From assembly GCA_904063045.1 (NCBI GenBank), contig CAJFCJ010000003.1, forward strand, positions 1,054,001 to 1,118,000: a stretch of DNA of 64,000 bases, in the 5' to 3' direction. The DNA comes from Dimorphilus gyrociliatus (taxonomy: Eukaryota; Annelida; Polychaeta; Dinophilidae). Each line of letters opens with the position of its first letter. Positions within the stretch are counted from its first letter, which is position 1. Under the pieces are notes generated by a model. The model saw nothing but the letters and a program-made list of their open reading frames with translations, was not told where the DNA came from and did not search any database. The position numbers were made by a program, and so were the translations under genes. This document shows, in pieces, positions 13,320 through 27,700 of the stretch.

Positions 13320-13340
13320 ATGAATTGCTGTTCAAATAAG
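13320..13340 (+). CDS. DGK: Candidate first coding exon of DGK (MNCCSNK)
   Basis: An ATG at 13320 opens seven codons that end at AAG followed by the donor GTGAAT. Phase 0 matches the exon at 18808. Two adjacent cysteines near the start might be lipidated (inference). The short exon would give a kinase without the N-terminal strands of the PH domain, so it may be an alternative first exon. Confidence 0.42.
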
Positions 13341-15950
13341 GTGAATAAGATTTTTATTCTAATCTTAAATCAATTTATCTAATACGATTATTATCAGTAA
13401 ACTGCAAAAACTAGTAGCATTATCTTTGTCTTAATAAACATTAATATACCGCAAAAGAATTAACATTTTCATACTAAATAATATTGCAGGATATTCTAAT
13501 TTTCTCCTTATTCTTTTTTTATTTATTCTTTTTCTTCTCTTTCGTTAAATTTTTATGAGAGAAAAAAAATAAGACTTTTTTCTTTTTTTTTTAAAAAACA
13601 AAATTGTTCTCTTTCTTTTTATTCTTGAAAAACAAAATGAAAATCTTTTCTTAAGTAAAAAAGGAAGAAACAGTTTTTTAAAATAAAAAAAAGTGAAATA
13701 TATGCATTACCGGTTTTTTCATCTGTTGCCTTCCAAGTTTCTATTAACCAATGATGAAGTACCAAAAATTTATTATTGTTTGCAGTCGTCGATTGGCACT
13801 GCAAAAGGCGCGGCTTAATATTTAATGTTTTGAAGGTGCATATATACCATATAGTATGAACTGCTTTACGAAAACGGTAAATATTATAACTAAAATATCA
13901 ATATTTCAGTCTTGTTCATGTTTTTAATTCTATTGTTTTTTTTTATTTTCCATCCATAAGATTGTCTATTTTCTCCTCGTCCCCCCCCTTTTTTTTGCCT
14001 CTTGTCTTTCCATGACAATTTGTCAGTTTCTGTCTCTCATTCTCTGTTTGTGTCTGTCTGTCTCTCTTCTATTTCTTTAATGTCGAAGAAGAGAACTATG
14101 TAAGAATTCTCTTGCTTGTAGGATTATCCTTTTATTTACGTTTACGCCTTCATTGTTATAAATGAGGAGATATATTGCATATTGCCGTATATATATGTAC
14201 ATAGTCGAACTGGCTTTAGTATGAACTACTTTATGAGTGTAAAGCGAAAAAAAAATAAGATTTGATTATTGCGGATTAAATCGAATATAGAAATATAAGG
14301 ATATGCCCTCTAAAATTGATTCATAGCCGAGATTCATTGCCAAGTAAAATTATTATATAGAAAATATATAGCACAGTATACGGTATACATTTATACAAGA
14401 GACTGCTGATGCGTCATCAATTCCTCTACACCGTCGATCAGTACGAGATTATGGATTGTCTGATTTTTTTCTTATATATCTGTAACAAATGACACCTTTA
14501 TACCTATTTATTCCGTTCCCAATTTATCCTTTATTCGTCATCATTTTTAACGTGCGGTTCTTTGCTTCTTTTTTTTCCTATCATCATATTTTTTTAAGAC
14601 GGAAAAAATATTCTTTTTTTTTTCAACTATTGTTCTATTGTTCTAATTCTCCAGCTTAAACCTCATCTATATTCCCAATATATATATTTCCTCTTTATCC
14701 GCCCCTTTTTGCCCCTGTTTCACACCTCTCCTTCTATTTCTTCTCTCTCTCATTTCTTTATTTCTTACTCTGCCGCCCACCCTCTCTACCCCTCAATAAA
14801 TCCGACCTTTCATCGCCTACTTTTCTTATCCTAGCCCTACAGTAACCCTTCTACTGCTCAACTCTTTCGAATCTTATTTTCTCCTCTAGGCCTAAATACG
14901 CTATTTTATTGTTAGAAAGAATAGATTTAGCTTCCTCCTCTATCCCTCTATCCCATTGTCTATTTATTACAAAACCTAAGGGTGTGATGTGTACTCTACG
15001 ACGCTTATCGATTAATTATACTCATATTAAGAATAGTTTGACAGAATTAACAAGGAAAATCTTTAATATGTCTTAGTGAAGGAATACAATAAATATTTAA
15101 GAGAAACGTATAGAAAGATAAAATAACAAGGAAATTGAAACCTTTTTCGTGGTTAATAAAGAGAAAAAAAAGAATGACACGAGCAAGAAATTGAAAAAAT
15201 GAACAATTAATAAAATGTCTTGATAGTATAGCACTAAAATAGCCTGATATTAGGTTTGCGTATTTACAGTAGAGTATATAGACTATATACGTGTATGTGT
15301 ACTGCATATCGAGTATACTGAATGTAAAATAATTGTTACTCATTTTTGTTATCATCAACGCTATCATCTGGTCTATATTATTTAGAGTAGAGAACTTTTT
15401 GTAATCTTTAATTTAATAAAAGAAGGAATAGAAAGGAAGAAAAAAAGACGGGGTGAAGGTAACAGAAAAAGACAGATAAAGAGAGAGAGAGAGTAGAAGC
15501 AAGATAAAAAGAAAGAAATGGAAAGATACAAAAACACGCCACCTGCCTTTTATTTTTGTAAATACTTTTCAAAACAAGTCAAAAATTTTCAATGGCAAAT
15601 TAAGACATAAAAGAAATTAACAAAGAAATAGAAAGGAAAAGTAAAAATATAAGAATAATAGTATTATAAAGTTTTATAACATTTGAATATATATCCTTAT
15701 ATATACAACTTGACAAGAGATAATAAGCTATATAAAATATCTTTCCGCTGTCTTATTGATTTCTTCGTAATTTTCTAGGCGGAAGCGAATTAAACGCTTT
15801 CGACGTTTGTCATTAAACTGGGACAATGATAAAATAAAAATGAGAAACATTCCAGATAGAGTGCCAGAGCAAACGGCAACTTTGTTTTCTTTTCCTTATT
15901 TTATGTATATAGTATTATTGTAAAGAAAATATCCTTATACTGTATATACA

Positions 15951-15985
<35 letters not shown>

Positions 15986-16997
15986 AAAATAGTTCAACTG
16001 CAAGGTTTGTTTTATGACAAATTCAAATAGGTTCTAATGAGCGAATATACCTAGATTTTCTTAATAATTGAATTGAATCGTAATTGGTAAATCTCCCTTG
16101 TGAGATAAATTTTTACAATTCCACTTGTTGATGATATAATTGGATTTGTTTTTAATAATAATATCCATATACTATTTACTTAATCATATAATTAATTTTT
16201 TCCTTTCTATTGATATAACCAGATCGTTAATAAGTTAATAAATTATTATTAATATTTTGCGTTGTTAGTATTTCTAAACGCCTGTTTAAGATGACAAATG
16301 TATAGATAGATTGATAGATATATACTGTATACTGTATATACTGTTATATGTACCAAGTCGGTGAGTTATTAAGATTATTAGGTACAGAGTAAACGTACAT
16401 AAGTGTACAGAAAATGGGAAAAATTTATATAAATTATCTTTCATAAACCTTAATCTTCTGTATAAAGATATATATGTATCTTTAAAAAAAAAGAAAAAAA
16501 AACTAATATAAATTTATTATTATCCAGTTCGTGTTTAGTACTTAGGTATTATCCTTCTTTCATTTTCTCTCTCTCTCTCTCTCTCTCTTTTAATGCGTAA
16601 TATATTGTATAAATCACTATGTCCACAGTATATATATGTATACATTTTTATATACAGTATACGTTGAAATATTATTTGAATGAATTATTACAAGAAATTG
16701 AATTATAGGCCTATGAGTAGAAGAAAAATATTCATAATAAATATTGAAACTTCCTTAAAAAATACAAGTAATTTCCTGTATATTGTAAAATATACATTTT
16801 GATAAACTTAACAGAAAGAATGAAGGAAAAGTAGAAAGTTTAGTTGTTTTTTTAAATTATATAATTTAATGTCTCATTTGCATAATATTTATATATAATA
16901 ACTTTATTATATAACATAAAATGTCAGTTTTTGTCCCTTTATCTATTTATTCTTTTTTTTTCTTATTTTATTTTACACATAAACACACACGTATTCC

Positions 16998-17030
<33 letters not shown>

Positions 17031-17417
17031 TTCTTTCTCCCTTTTCGACTTCTTTCCATCTCTGTCCATTGTATTTTGTACCGATTTTTTTAGTAATATA
17101 TTACATAAAAAACAGTTCATTAATCATTTCAAAAATCGTTTTCCCTTTTTACTGCTTGTGTTAACATTTACATGCACTTGTTAGGTGAAATAGGCTGAAT
17201 TTGTACTCGGTTTCGGACGTATTGTTTTTACAAACAATTGATTGGTTATATATACTTCTTACTGTCAACTTTATCTTTTACTGAAATATATATTAAGCCG
17301 TATTTCTGTTTCTTTAAGTTTATGTTTTTTTGTTATTATTTGTTCATACTAAAATAGATGTTTTTATTTTTGAGTACTCATCACCCCCTCCCCCTTTTCC
17401 GCCCCCTATCCTCCCTG

Positions 17418-17469
<52 letters not shown>

Positions 17470-18581
17470 TCTCTCTCTTTCTCCTTCTCTCTAAGGCTAA
17501 TCCTCTCGCTCTTTCTCTCCTCTAAAGCCTCCGAAGCTAATTGTTTCTCTATTGCGTATGCAGTAATATTCTTTTTACTCCACTTCTCCCTACACTTTCT
17601 TTAGTTAATTCTCTAATCATGATAAAACCAATAAGTTCAATATAAGTTCAAGTTGTCCCTTATGTAAACGCATACTTTATACCTAAGATAGTTTAATTTT
17701 AATTTTAATAATGGAGTTTTATAGTTACTTTCATAAAATTACATATTGCTATTCTCTATACAGAGAAACTTTGTCCCATATATTACTGAATAGATAAGTA
17801 TATAATCATGCTTAAAATAATCATTAAGCCCTATTTTTTTCTGTAATACGTCTGTATGATGCTTTTGAAAATTATCTATAGACGAGTAGACAATCATTCA
17901 CGTAGCTATTAATAGTAAAGGAGGAAAAAAACAGTAGAAAAGAGGAAACCTTTTTAATAAATCTTAAACGAAGTGAACCAAGTATAAAGTATTATTTTCT
18001 TCCTTTCGCCTCGTTTTTTTTAAAAGCCTTATTAAGATTCTCTCTTTTTCTATATATCAACTAATTATAAATGTAAATTGGGGAAAAGAGGAGGAGGAGG
18101 AGGGTCGAGGTCGATGTGAGAGAGGAAAGGAGAATAGTTTAGAAATTTATAATATGTTAAAATATTCTTTTTAAACAGCGCGTGTTTAATTTCATAGAAA
18201 GAATTTTTGGTTTTATTTAATTAATTACACCTACCAATTAAATGAAAAACAACTAGTAGAAGGTTATAAAAGGAAAAATATACAGTAGGTAATTAATACT
18301 AATAAATACCATAAACTTCGTGCCTCATAAGTTCAACGACCTATTCGTCTTTTCCAGAGCGCTTTATAGGCAAAGCTGTTAACAGAGAAAATGCTATAGC
18401 AAGAGAGAGAGAGAGAGAGAGATAATAGAAGCGTATAATTCCGTGTTTCATCTATTATATTGTTTATAATTATAAATTTATATCCTATCTTAAGTATATA
18501 AAAATGATTATAATATGACATAGATTAAAAGGGGGAGGGAAGGGAAAAGGGAGAAAAATAGAGAGAGAGAGAGAGAGAGGG

Positions 18582-18617
<36 letters not shown>

Positions 18618-21600
18618 GAGAGAGGAGAGATCGGTAAAAAGGGAAGAAAGTTATATAATATCAATTTTTTGTTATAGGAATATATGTTTGTTTTATTTTA
18701 TTCTGTCAAGGTCGTTAATTGTCTAGCGCGTACAAATCGTGAATAATTTATTGCAAATACATATACACAAATTAACATTAGCCGATATATATTTTTCTTT
18801 CTAATAGGCTGTGGCGCCATTTCGCAACCGTTTTTGTACGGATTCTCGTTTGGAAATGGACGATCTAATTGATAACATGAAATCAGCAAGCAGTAATGAA
18901 GTATACGACGTAAGTTAAGCGTTTTAATCTATTTATTAATTATTTAATGGTAGAGGGAAAAAAATTTTCTCTGTAGAAGAGAAAAGCCATTGACAAATTA
19001 TTCCATTCATTTGTTACATTCGAAGTATTACAACTGTTATTTAACAAACTGACAAATATTTGTCTATTTTTTTGTTATTATCATCATCCTTACTGAATAT
19101 ATAATATGGATAATATGAGTCAGTTTGTACTTCCTTGTTTTCTACTTGTTTATTTACTCAAGGCTAAGTAGTAATTAAAAGAAAGTAAATTAATTTGTAC
19201 AAATGCAGTATGCGTACTTGAAAAGGAAAGTAAGAAATATTTCGTAAACAATTAATATATTTATTTATTTTAATAATAGAATAGAAACACCTTAGAAATA
19301 ACAAAAAAACAATATCTGCTCCATGTTAGTTACATATCTTCGTCTATAAATTACATTATTACCGTTACGTATAATAGTAACATTAACCGGAAGTTACTGT
19401 TGCCATACTTTCCCCAAGTTCCTCCCTTGCACATTCATTATATGTCATATATATTATAATATACATTTCGTTTTATTTCCTTCTTTCGTATTTCAGTATC
19501 TTTCACCTCGCTAATTAAAATTAAATATAAAATATAATAATAATGAAGTTTGAGAAGAGGAAGATATAGTCCCTTTTCCAAATATCTTAATAAAAATCTC
19601 TCTTACTCTTAGCTTTTACTCTTTCGTCTCTTTCTCTATTTATCTCTGTCTATCTATGTATATACTGTATATCTACTTTATATATATTATATATTTCTTA
19701 ACTTTACTCTGTTAACTCTTTACCCTCTTTTCTTCATATTTCATTTAATTTATAGTCTAGGCCATTAATAAAGTCAACAAGTAATTTTAATTGAGTAAAT
19801 CGTATCTCTAATGAATTCTACTTCATAGTCGATATAGATCAATCAATTTATATTAAATGAAAAACAATTCTCTTACCAATATTTTCCCATAATAAACAAA
19901 CAATTATGATCAATAATTATAGAGAATGTTAAAAATCATGAATATTTATAAGAAATACTAGAACCAAAAACAGATAGTTTTGTTTTTGTTTTTATCTATC
20001 AGGCAGAAAATAGTTCCTTTAGATTATATTAATTCTTACTATCTATCTCTATACTTTTCTATATAAATCTCTCATATCTTATTTAATTATTTAATATCGA
20101 ACTAAAAAATTCACCTCTACCCACTGTCAGTCTTTATTGAGTCAATTAGAGTGACATCATGAAAAAACACCCGTTTATTTATTGTATACAAAATAGCTAA
20201 ATAGGAAATTGTAAAGCATTAGGGTTAGGTGAAAATAGAAAAGGATAGGGGGAGGAATACACGCTAAGTAGATATAAAAGTGAATAATAATTCATTTCTT
20301 TTTCATTCATATTTTTCTTCTCTTAGCATAACTAGTATAACTGTGTTGTTGTTTCTTCTTATTATTATTAATACTTTTAATAGACGAAGAAGTTGACGAT
20401 GCCATTGATTTTTATAAGAGAAAAAGCAAGGAACAATTATATATAGATATTTTATTTAAATATGCTTTTGTTTAATTCTCTTTTAAAAAGAAACATAAGA
20501 AAAAGAACAAATAAAAGAAAGAAAATTTTCTCTGTAAAGTTATTTATTCAACTTTTTTTTTTAGTTTTTTCAATTTTTCTTTCTTATTTACTTTACTAAT
20601 TTATTTTTTTTTTCTCTTTCTTCCAAACAGAATAATATTATAAACTTCCAAACGGGTCAGCATCAATGGTATCCAACGTCTCATGCTAGGCCTACTTACT
20701 GTAACGTCTGTAGAGAAGCGTTATCAGGCGTCACTTCTCATGGTTTATCATGCGAAAGTAAGTTGTTTTAGTATATTTTTCTACGTAGAAAATTAAAGAA
20801 ACTCTTTATCACAACCTTTAAAAAGTTGTTTGATAATATTTTAGTTGTTAGCAAGGTTCTTTCCGTGTCTTTTTTTTAATCACTTTTTCAGTTGAACGAA
20901 AGAGGAAAATTGTTAAATGTCTTTAAAAGGCTATTAGTAAGAAAAGTAATAGTAGCGATATTAGGATATAAATTTACTGAAAAAATTAAGATAACTATTA
21001 TTATTTTCATTTTTATATTCATAAAAAATTCATTGAATGACCAAAGGAAAAGCGGAAATAAAAACCATTCAAAAATCATTCAATATACTTTTTATAAAAA
21101 TTTAATAAAGCAATTTATGTAGCGAGAAAAATTATTATTCTGTTTTATTGATAATTGTTTACTACATAATATATATATATATATATATGTACAGTATATG
21201 TTTATTCGAATGATTACATAACTATGAGTAGAGTACGTGTTTTGTTAAAATAATAGCAGAGAGGTAGGAAAGAATGTATAAATTTTACATAAATATAAAC
21301 TTGAATGGCAGTTCAAAAAAACTTTAATTTATTATTATTTTGTTAATATAAACATAAATAAATAATTTATTTCTAATTGTTTTATAAAACTTTCTTTCTT
21401 AAAATTATGTTTTTTTCTGAAAAATGTCACTATCTACATTCTATTTTTCTTTAATTCTTTTTTAATTTTGATCTAAAAAAAGACACAAAAAATGGTAAAG
21501 GAAGAATTTTTTTTACCATGCGTGACAGTTTAATGATATGTACTTTTATTTTTTTCCGGCTTTTCACTTTTTCTCTCTCTCTCTCTCTCTCTGTCTATCT

Positions 21601-23072
21601 GATACAGCCTATATATACAGTATGTACAAGGGATGAGGAGTCCGTTTACAAATAAAATTAACAAAATGACTGAAAAGTATCTTTTACTTATTCTCTCATT
21701 GATTCCAATCGTCCATCCCCACCACATACATACAAATAAAGGAAACACCAGCCCACCCACCTATCTCCCTTCCTACCTTGTCCTTCAAAGAATAATAATT
21801 TATTAAAGTGTAAAAATACATGATATATGCCTTTATGTTTGTTTTTTTTTTCAATGGCAAATTTATTATTCGACCATGAAACAGTAAAATGATAGAGAAA
21901 ATTGAACGAATACATATATATGTATATATATATATATAGTATATATATGTATATTGACTAATATATATATTTTTTATGACTATTTCATGATAATAAAAAA
22001 TTATTTTTGTATATTTAGAAAAAAAAAGTAAATTACTTCTGTGGAAAACTGGAAAACACTCTTTTTTTTTCATATCTTATTTATATTATTTTCTTTTCTT
22101 TATGTTTTTTTTTTGGGATATTATTTCATATTTTAGATCATTTTGATGAAGAGCTAAGTTAGCATGCTATCCGATTAAAAACAAGAAATATCAATAGTCT
22201 TATAAAAAAAATAATATGTTAAACCAAGTAAGAATGAAGTAAAGGAGGCTTGCGTATATGTACATAAACATTGTCTATACGTATATGTTTATATGTGTAA
22301 GCAAGTAAGTAAAGTAAGTAAATCTTTGTATAATTTATCTAAACTAATATTTTTATTCATAAATGTAAGCTGAATAAAAGGAAGAGAGAGAAAGAGAGAG
22401 AAAGGGATAAAGTTAAATATCCATGTGCAGAGACGACTTAGTTACATATAATTCATATATATAACAATCTTACTCGATATTAAATGTTTTTCTCATAATA
22501 ATTAATTAACTACCTATATTTAAAAAATATTATTAATTATTTTTTAATAGGTCATTTCATTATTATAATACATTGTTCATATTTATTTACATATATATAT
22601 AATTATGCAGCTTAAGTTCTATACAAAGCTCTATAACATGCATCTAATACTCTACTAATTTCTCCTATTTCTGGTACAGTTTGCAAATTAAAAGTTCACA
22701 AAAGGTGCGCATCTAGGACGGAAGTGAATTGTAAGTGGACTACTTTAGCCTCGATTGGCTCTGAAATAATAGAAGACGAAGAAGGGGTAAATTTTTATAT
22801 AAATAGTTCAATTAATGGAAAATTAAATATATTTAATTTCATCATTTTAATTAAGTTATAAGAAATACTAAAATTAATAATTAAATAATGTAATGTATAT
22901 ACTCATCAATATAGTCAACTAGATTCTAACAATATTACAAGTTCTATCTAATGAGCTATAGTTCAAAAATGTAAAAGTAAACATCTTCGTACTCATTATA
23001 TAATGTAGTACTTAACAAACTGTAACTTGTATTTAATGTACGGTATATCTATATATATCTATTTATATACAG

Positions 23073-23103
<31 letters not shown>

Positions 23104-24746
23104 CATATAAAAAGTAAGTAAATAGTAACAAAGGAGCTAATGTCAAAGGCCATTTTTCATTGCCTTGTAAAGAGTTGTGTAATTTTCCATATTGCTCCAA
23201 ATATTACTTGTAACACTTTCTTCTTATCTTATCGTTATTAATAACAAAATAGGAATAGAAGAAAAAAATGAATAATTAAAGTCTGTTATTTATTACAAAA
23301 GTAGAGTATACAAGTAGAAAAAGTATTTATTCAAAGTATATTTATATAGTATTGAAGATAGGTTGAATTCAATATAAATTGCTTAGAAATAGTGAGCAAG
23401 TTATTAAAACTAAAGCAGTAACAAACAAAGAAAAAACTGGTTATAAAAGAGGAAAAATATTTTTCTCCACCTTTAGAAAGTTGAAATGCCTCATCAATGG
23501 CTTGAAGGAAATTTACCAGTCAGCGCCAAGTGTCTAGTTTGTGACAAACCTTGTGGTAGCGTCTTAAGGCTACAGGATTGTAAATGTATCTGGTGTAAAG
23601 CTACTGTTCATACAAATTGTAAAGGAAAATTGGATAAAGTGTGCAGTATGGGACCTTGTAGTCGTCTTATTCTACCACCTACAAATATATCAGCCGTCGA
23701 TTTGGATGAGATGTGCAAAGCGAGAAGCTCACCGAGATTGGTAGAACCTCTTCTTGTATTCGTTAATTCGAAGAGTGGTGATAATCAGGGAGTCAAAATG
23801 TATAGGAAATTCAAGCGTATTTTGAATCCAGCTCAAGTTTTTGATTTGATCCGATCAGGACCACATTGCGGGTTTGTATTATTGTTCTTTTGTTTCTTTT
23901 TTCATCAATTGCATTATCCTTTTTTTTCCTCGTTCCTTGATTTCGTTAAGATAAAACGACAAACAATAACAACAATAACGGCTCTTCGGTAATGGAGCTT
24001 TCTAAAATACAATCTAAAAATACCCATACAACCAATTTCGTTTTATACTATTAGTATTATTCAGTTTACCAGAGCGTCACTCTACTGACGGTCCATAGTA
24101 TTCTTTATTTAGCTGACCATTTACCAAAAATAGAAATAATTTTTTTTGACGTCTATACTAAGCAATGTTTGTCACCAGCCAACAGTATTATTCAGCTATG
24201 ATTAGTTGACTATAATCAGCCTATATATACACAATAAAATACAGCGAACGACTATTTACCTACATGTTAATTTCTACGGGTCACGGTCAAACTAATTTAT
24301 AACAACATTGCATTATGACTGTAGAAAAATTAATGAATTGACTTGAAAAACAATTTAATTAGCCAATCAACGATGAATTTTCATTAGTTATTGCAAAATA
24401 TAGATATTTGAAACATTTACACATTTAGAATCATGTTTAAATGTTATCTTTATAGAAAAGATAACTTTTTATTAGGCTATAAATTAAGTTAACTATATAG
24501 CAATACTATATATTTTAACTATATGTCTATAAATACAATGGTATTTATATATATTTGTATGTATGTAAATAGTTCTTTAGCAACACTCTTACTCCATCTC
24601 CTAACCTACTCGCAGTAAAAGATGACATTTTGACCCCTAAGGCATTTATTGCAAAGTATTAAGTTATGCATAGGAATATATAATATATTATATATATAAA
24701 TTTATATACTTTATATATACAGTATATAGGCATTATATATAATTTG

Positions 24747-24781
<35 letters not shown>

Positions 24782-27700
24782 AGAAAGTTATAAACTTGTG
24801 CCAAACTGGTAATTAAGGCTAAAAAAAGTCGCCTTTTTACAAACGTTATTTATAGATAATAGTTTTATTTGGCCTACAGCCATTTTTGTAAAAAACAAGA
24901 AAAAAAAGTTCTAAAAATAGTCGTCTTTTTTCCGTATATAGCCTATTCCTTTGGCCAAAATTATCCAATTCTATTCACATCTTCTCAGCTTTTTCCTCTA
25001 ATTAATCTATTATTTAGTGGTTATTTTTTTCCTGAATTTCATTGTCCAACTTTACAAATGAATAATAAGGCCTAAGTGACTGATTTAAGAGATGTATTCA
25101 TCAAGTATAGTGGATTATTCATTATTAATAATTAGGTAATGTCTTTTTCTTTACCTTTCAGCCTAAGACTCTTTCAAGATCTGCCTCATTTCCGAATTCT
25201 AGTCTGCGGAGGAGACGGTTCAATTGGCTGGGTTCTAAGAGAAATAGATAAAAAGGATTTGATAAACAAGTGTCAAGTCGGTGTTCTACCATTAGGCACT
25301 GGTAATGATTTGGCTAGGGTCCTAGGTTGGGGATCGGCTTTTGATGATGAAGCTCAACTAGCTGCCTTTTTAGAGAAATTAGATCACGCCCAAATAAAGA
25401 TGCTCGATCGATGGAGTATTCTAACGTACGAGGGTTTAATGCCTGATCCGAGAAAAGATTCCCTAACAGATGACGCAATAACTTTGTATGAAGATTCCGT
25501 CGCAGCTCATCTGACAAAAATTGTCCAATCAGATAATCATAAAACTGTAATAATGTCGGCCAAGGTCTTGTGCGCTACGGTCAAGGATTTTGTGGAAAGG
25601 ATAGCTGAAATTGAGGAAGAGGAAGAAGAGTCCTCTTCAAAGTGTGCTGCGCTTCAAGAGAAACTCGATTCTTTATTGAATACTCTTGAGGCGGAGAGTC
25701 GTGAGGTTAAGAGGGAAAAAGAGGACCTTATGGAGAAAGAGGAAGAAGTAAAGAGAAAAAAACTAATGAGTAGGGCGAATAGTCTAAAGAAAGCAGTTCG
25801 CGAACTTATCGAACATGCCGAAAAACGTGAGCTATATTTTCATTCTAAAATAATAGCGGATATCTTTGAAAATAACGGAATTAATTGCAAATTAAACATT
25901 TGCGCTTAGCTCTTCTTTTCTCCTAACCTTCTACTATCTCTCCCTCGCTACGCGCCCCTGCGCGTGTATGTATGAGACTGTGTGTGTGTGTGTGTGTGTG
26001 CATGTACGTATGCGAACGTGAGAGTATCTGTATAAAGCCCATCTATCTATCTCTCTCTCTCTTTATTCTCATTTCTTCCCACGCTCTTTTCTCCTTTCAA
26101 AATCTTATTTAGTGATGGCAAATTGGGTAGATAACTCATTAATACCTTATATTACTTTAAAAGGAAAGATTTTATACAGTAGCGCCATCTTTGAGTAACG
26201 TAAACTAAACCGACTTTGCAATAGAAAAACAAAAATAAGCAGTAAGAATAATTTAAATAATTTAGCAAATACTAAGAATCAAGTGCCTAGATGATATCCA
26301 GGCAATTTTCATCTTGTATATAAACAAATAATATCTAAATGAGACTATATTTCACATATAATGGGGATATAAATTCCAAATGAAATATTATTTTCGAAAA
26401 AGATAAAGAATGAAAAAAGAAATACTCAAATCAAAAACTAGGTCGTTGAGGCTATTTTCTTAGAAAAGGATAATAAAATTTCTAGCGCACGCACTCGGTA
26501 ATATCATGTTAATAAATATGCTATACTATACTACTTGTTAAAGAAATATTGAAGAAAAAATTTCCCTCTCTTATTTAATATAGGCCTAGATAAGCAAGAA
26601 GAAAAAGAAAAAGAAAAAAGGACAAATAATTATTCGTATATAGAATTTTAAAAGGGTTATTAAATTACAATTAATTTTTCTATAACATGATATATATGAA
26701 AGATTAGTTAATATACCGTATATTATATTTAAATTTGTTAAAAGGAGAATGAAGGATAGTAAAGTTTAAGTAAGAGAATGGGAATGGGAGACCATCTCTC
26801 CTATTTAAGGTTAGAGTATGTTTCTTTTACAAAAAAAAAAGAAAAAATAGAAACAACGGATTCTGTTTGAGATGAAAGTGAGAAGATTTAGAAGGGAAAG
26901 TGTCTATTCTCATTTCCTGGAAATGCCCAAGTGGAAATTATATAATTATAATTTTACTTATCCTTCACTTATACCCCTCTTCAGTCTACTCTTGCCACTT
27001 GTTATCAAAATTTTTTCTTCTTTTCCTATTCTTCCATCTCTTCACATCATCTTTTTATCCACTCTTTATGTTTTTTTTTTTTAATTATTAAATATTTATA
27101 GTAATCTTTAGGATAAAATAAGAAAAGAGAGAAAGAAAGGAAAAAGAAAGTAATTTTTTCCTTTCTTTCTTCCTTCCTTTTCCCCTATTTGCGCAAATGT
27201 TTTACAAATGTTTTTTGTTTGTAAGTTATTAGCTGAGATGTATGTTTTTCTATAATTAAAAAAGAAGTATTAGCTTTTAATATATACATATACTGTATAT
27301 ATATATATATATATCTATATTGCAGTTGTCGATGAGCAAAATGAAATAAATAATGAACCAATTTGTCGAAGTTCTGCTCCGTCACCACCTGCATTTCAAA
27401 TACTACCACCTTCTCCATCCCGTTCTACGATTGATTTTCAATCGAATAATCCCGAAAAATTGATCATGCCGGAAGGCAAACAATCGTTATCTGTACCGAT
27501 GAGCAAATGGCGTGTAGACTCTGATTCTTCATATACAGATAGTGACTACATGTCATCGGGAACTAGCAGCCCTTATAGATCTCCGTCTCATTCCGCTAGT
27601 GAGTCTTCCTATTTCTGTTTTATGGAATCATTTTTAGATAATGATCTTAAGAGTGTTATTACTTTTCGAAATGTATATGCCTGTCTTCTTTTTATAGCTT

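Larger units (their letters stand above)
13341..18807 (+). other. DGK first intron (5467 bp)
   Basis: It holds simple repeats: poly-pyrimidine tracts at 13980-14080 and 14690-14790, a TA array near 15952-15980, CT arrays at about 16567-16588 and 17000-17035, a compound TC/AC array at 17417-17468 and GA arrays near 18402-18421 and 18560-18615. Four TATACAGTATA-type motifs lie between 15936 and 16661. One exon-like segment on the minus strand (13708-13803) is listed under findings. Confidence 0.5.

Noticed and set aside
15779-15905. Basic open stretch after TTTTCTAG in the DGK first intron, tested as a PH exon
   Set aside because: Has an acceptor-like start but no donor in phase and no match to PH strands.
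24869-25075. Open frame in a DGK intron
   Set aside because: Lies between two well-supported splice sites and shows no kinase or other motif.
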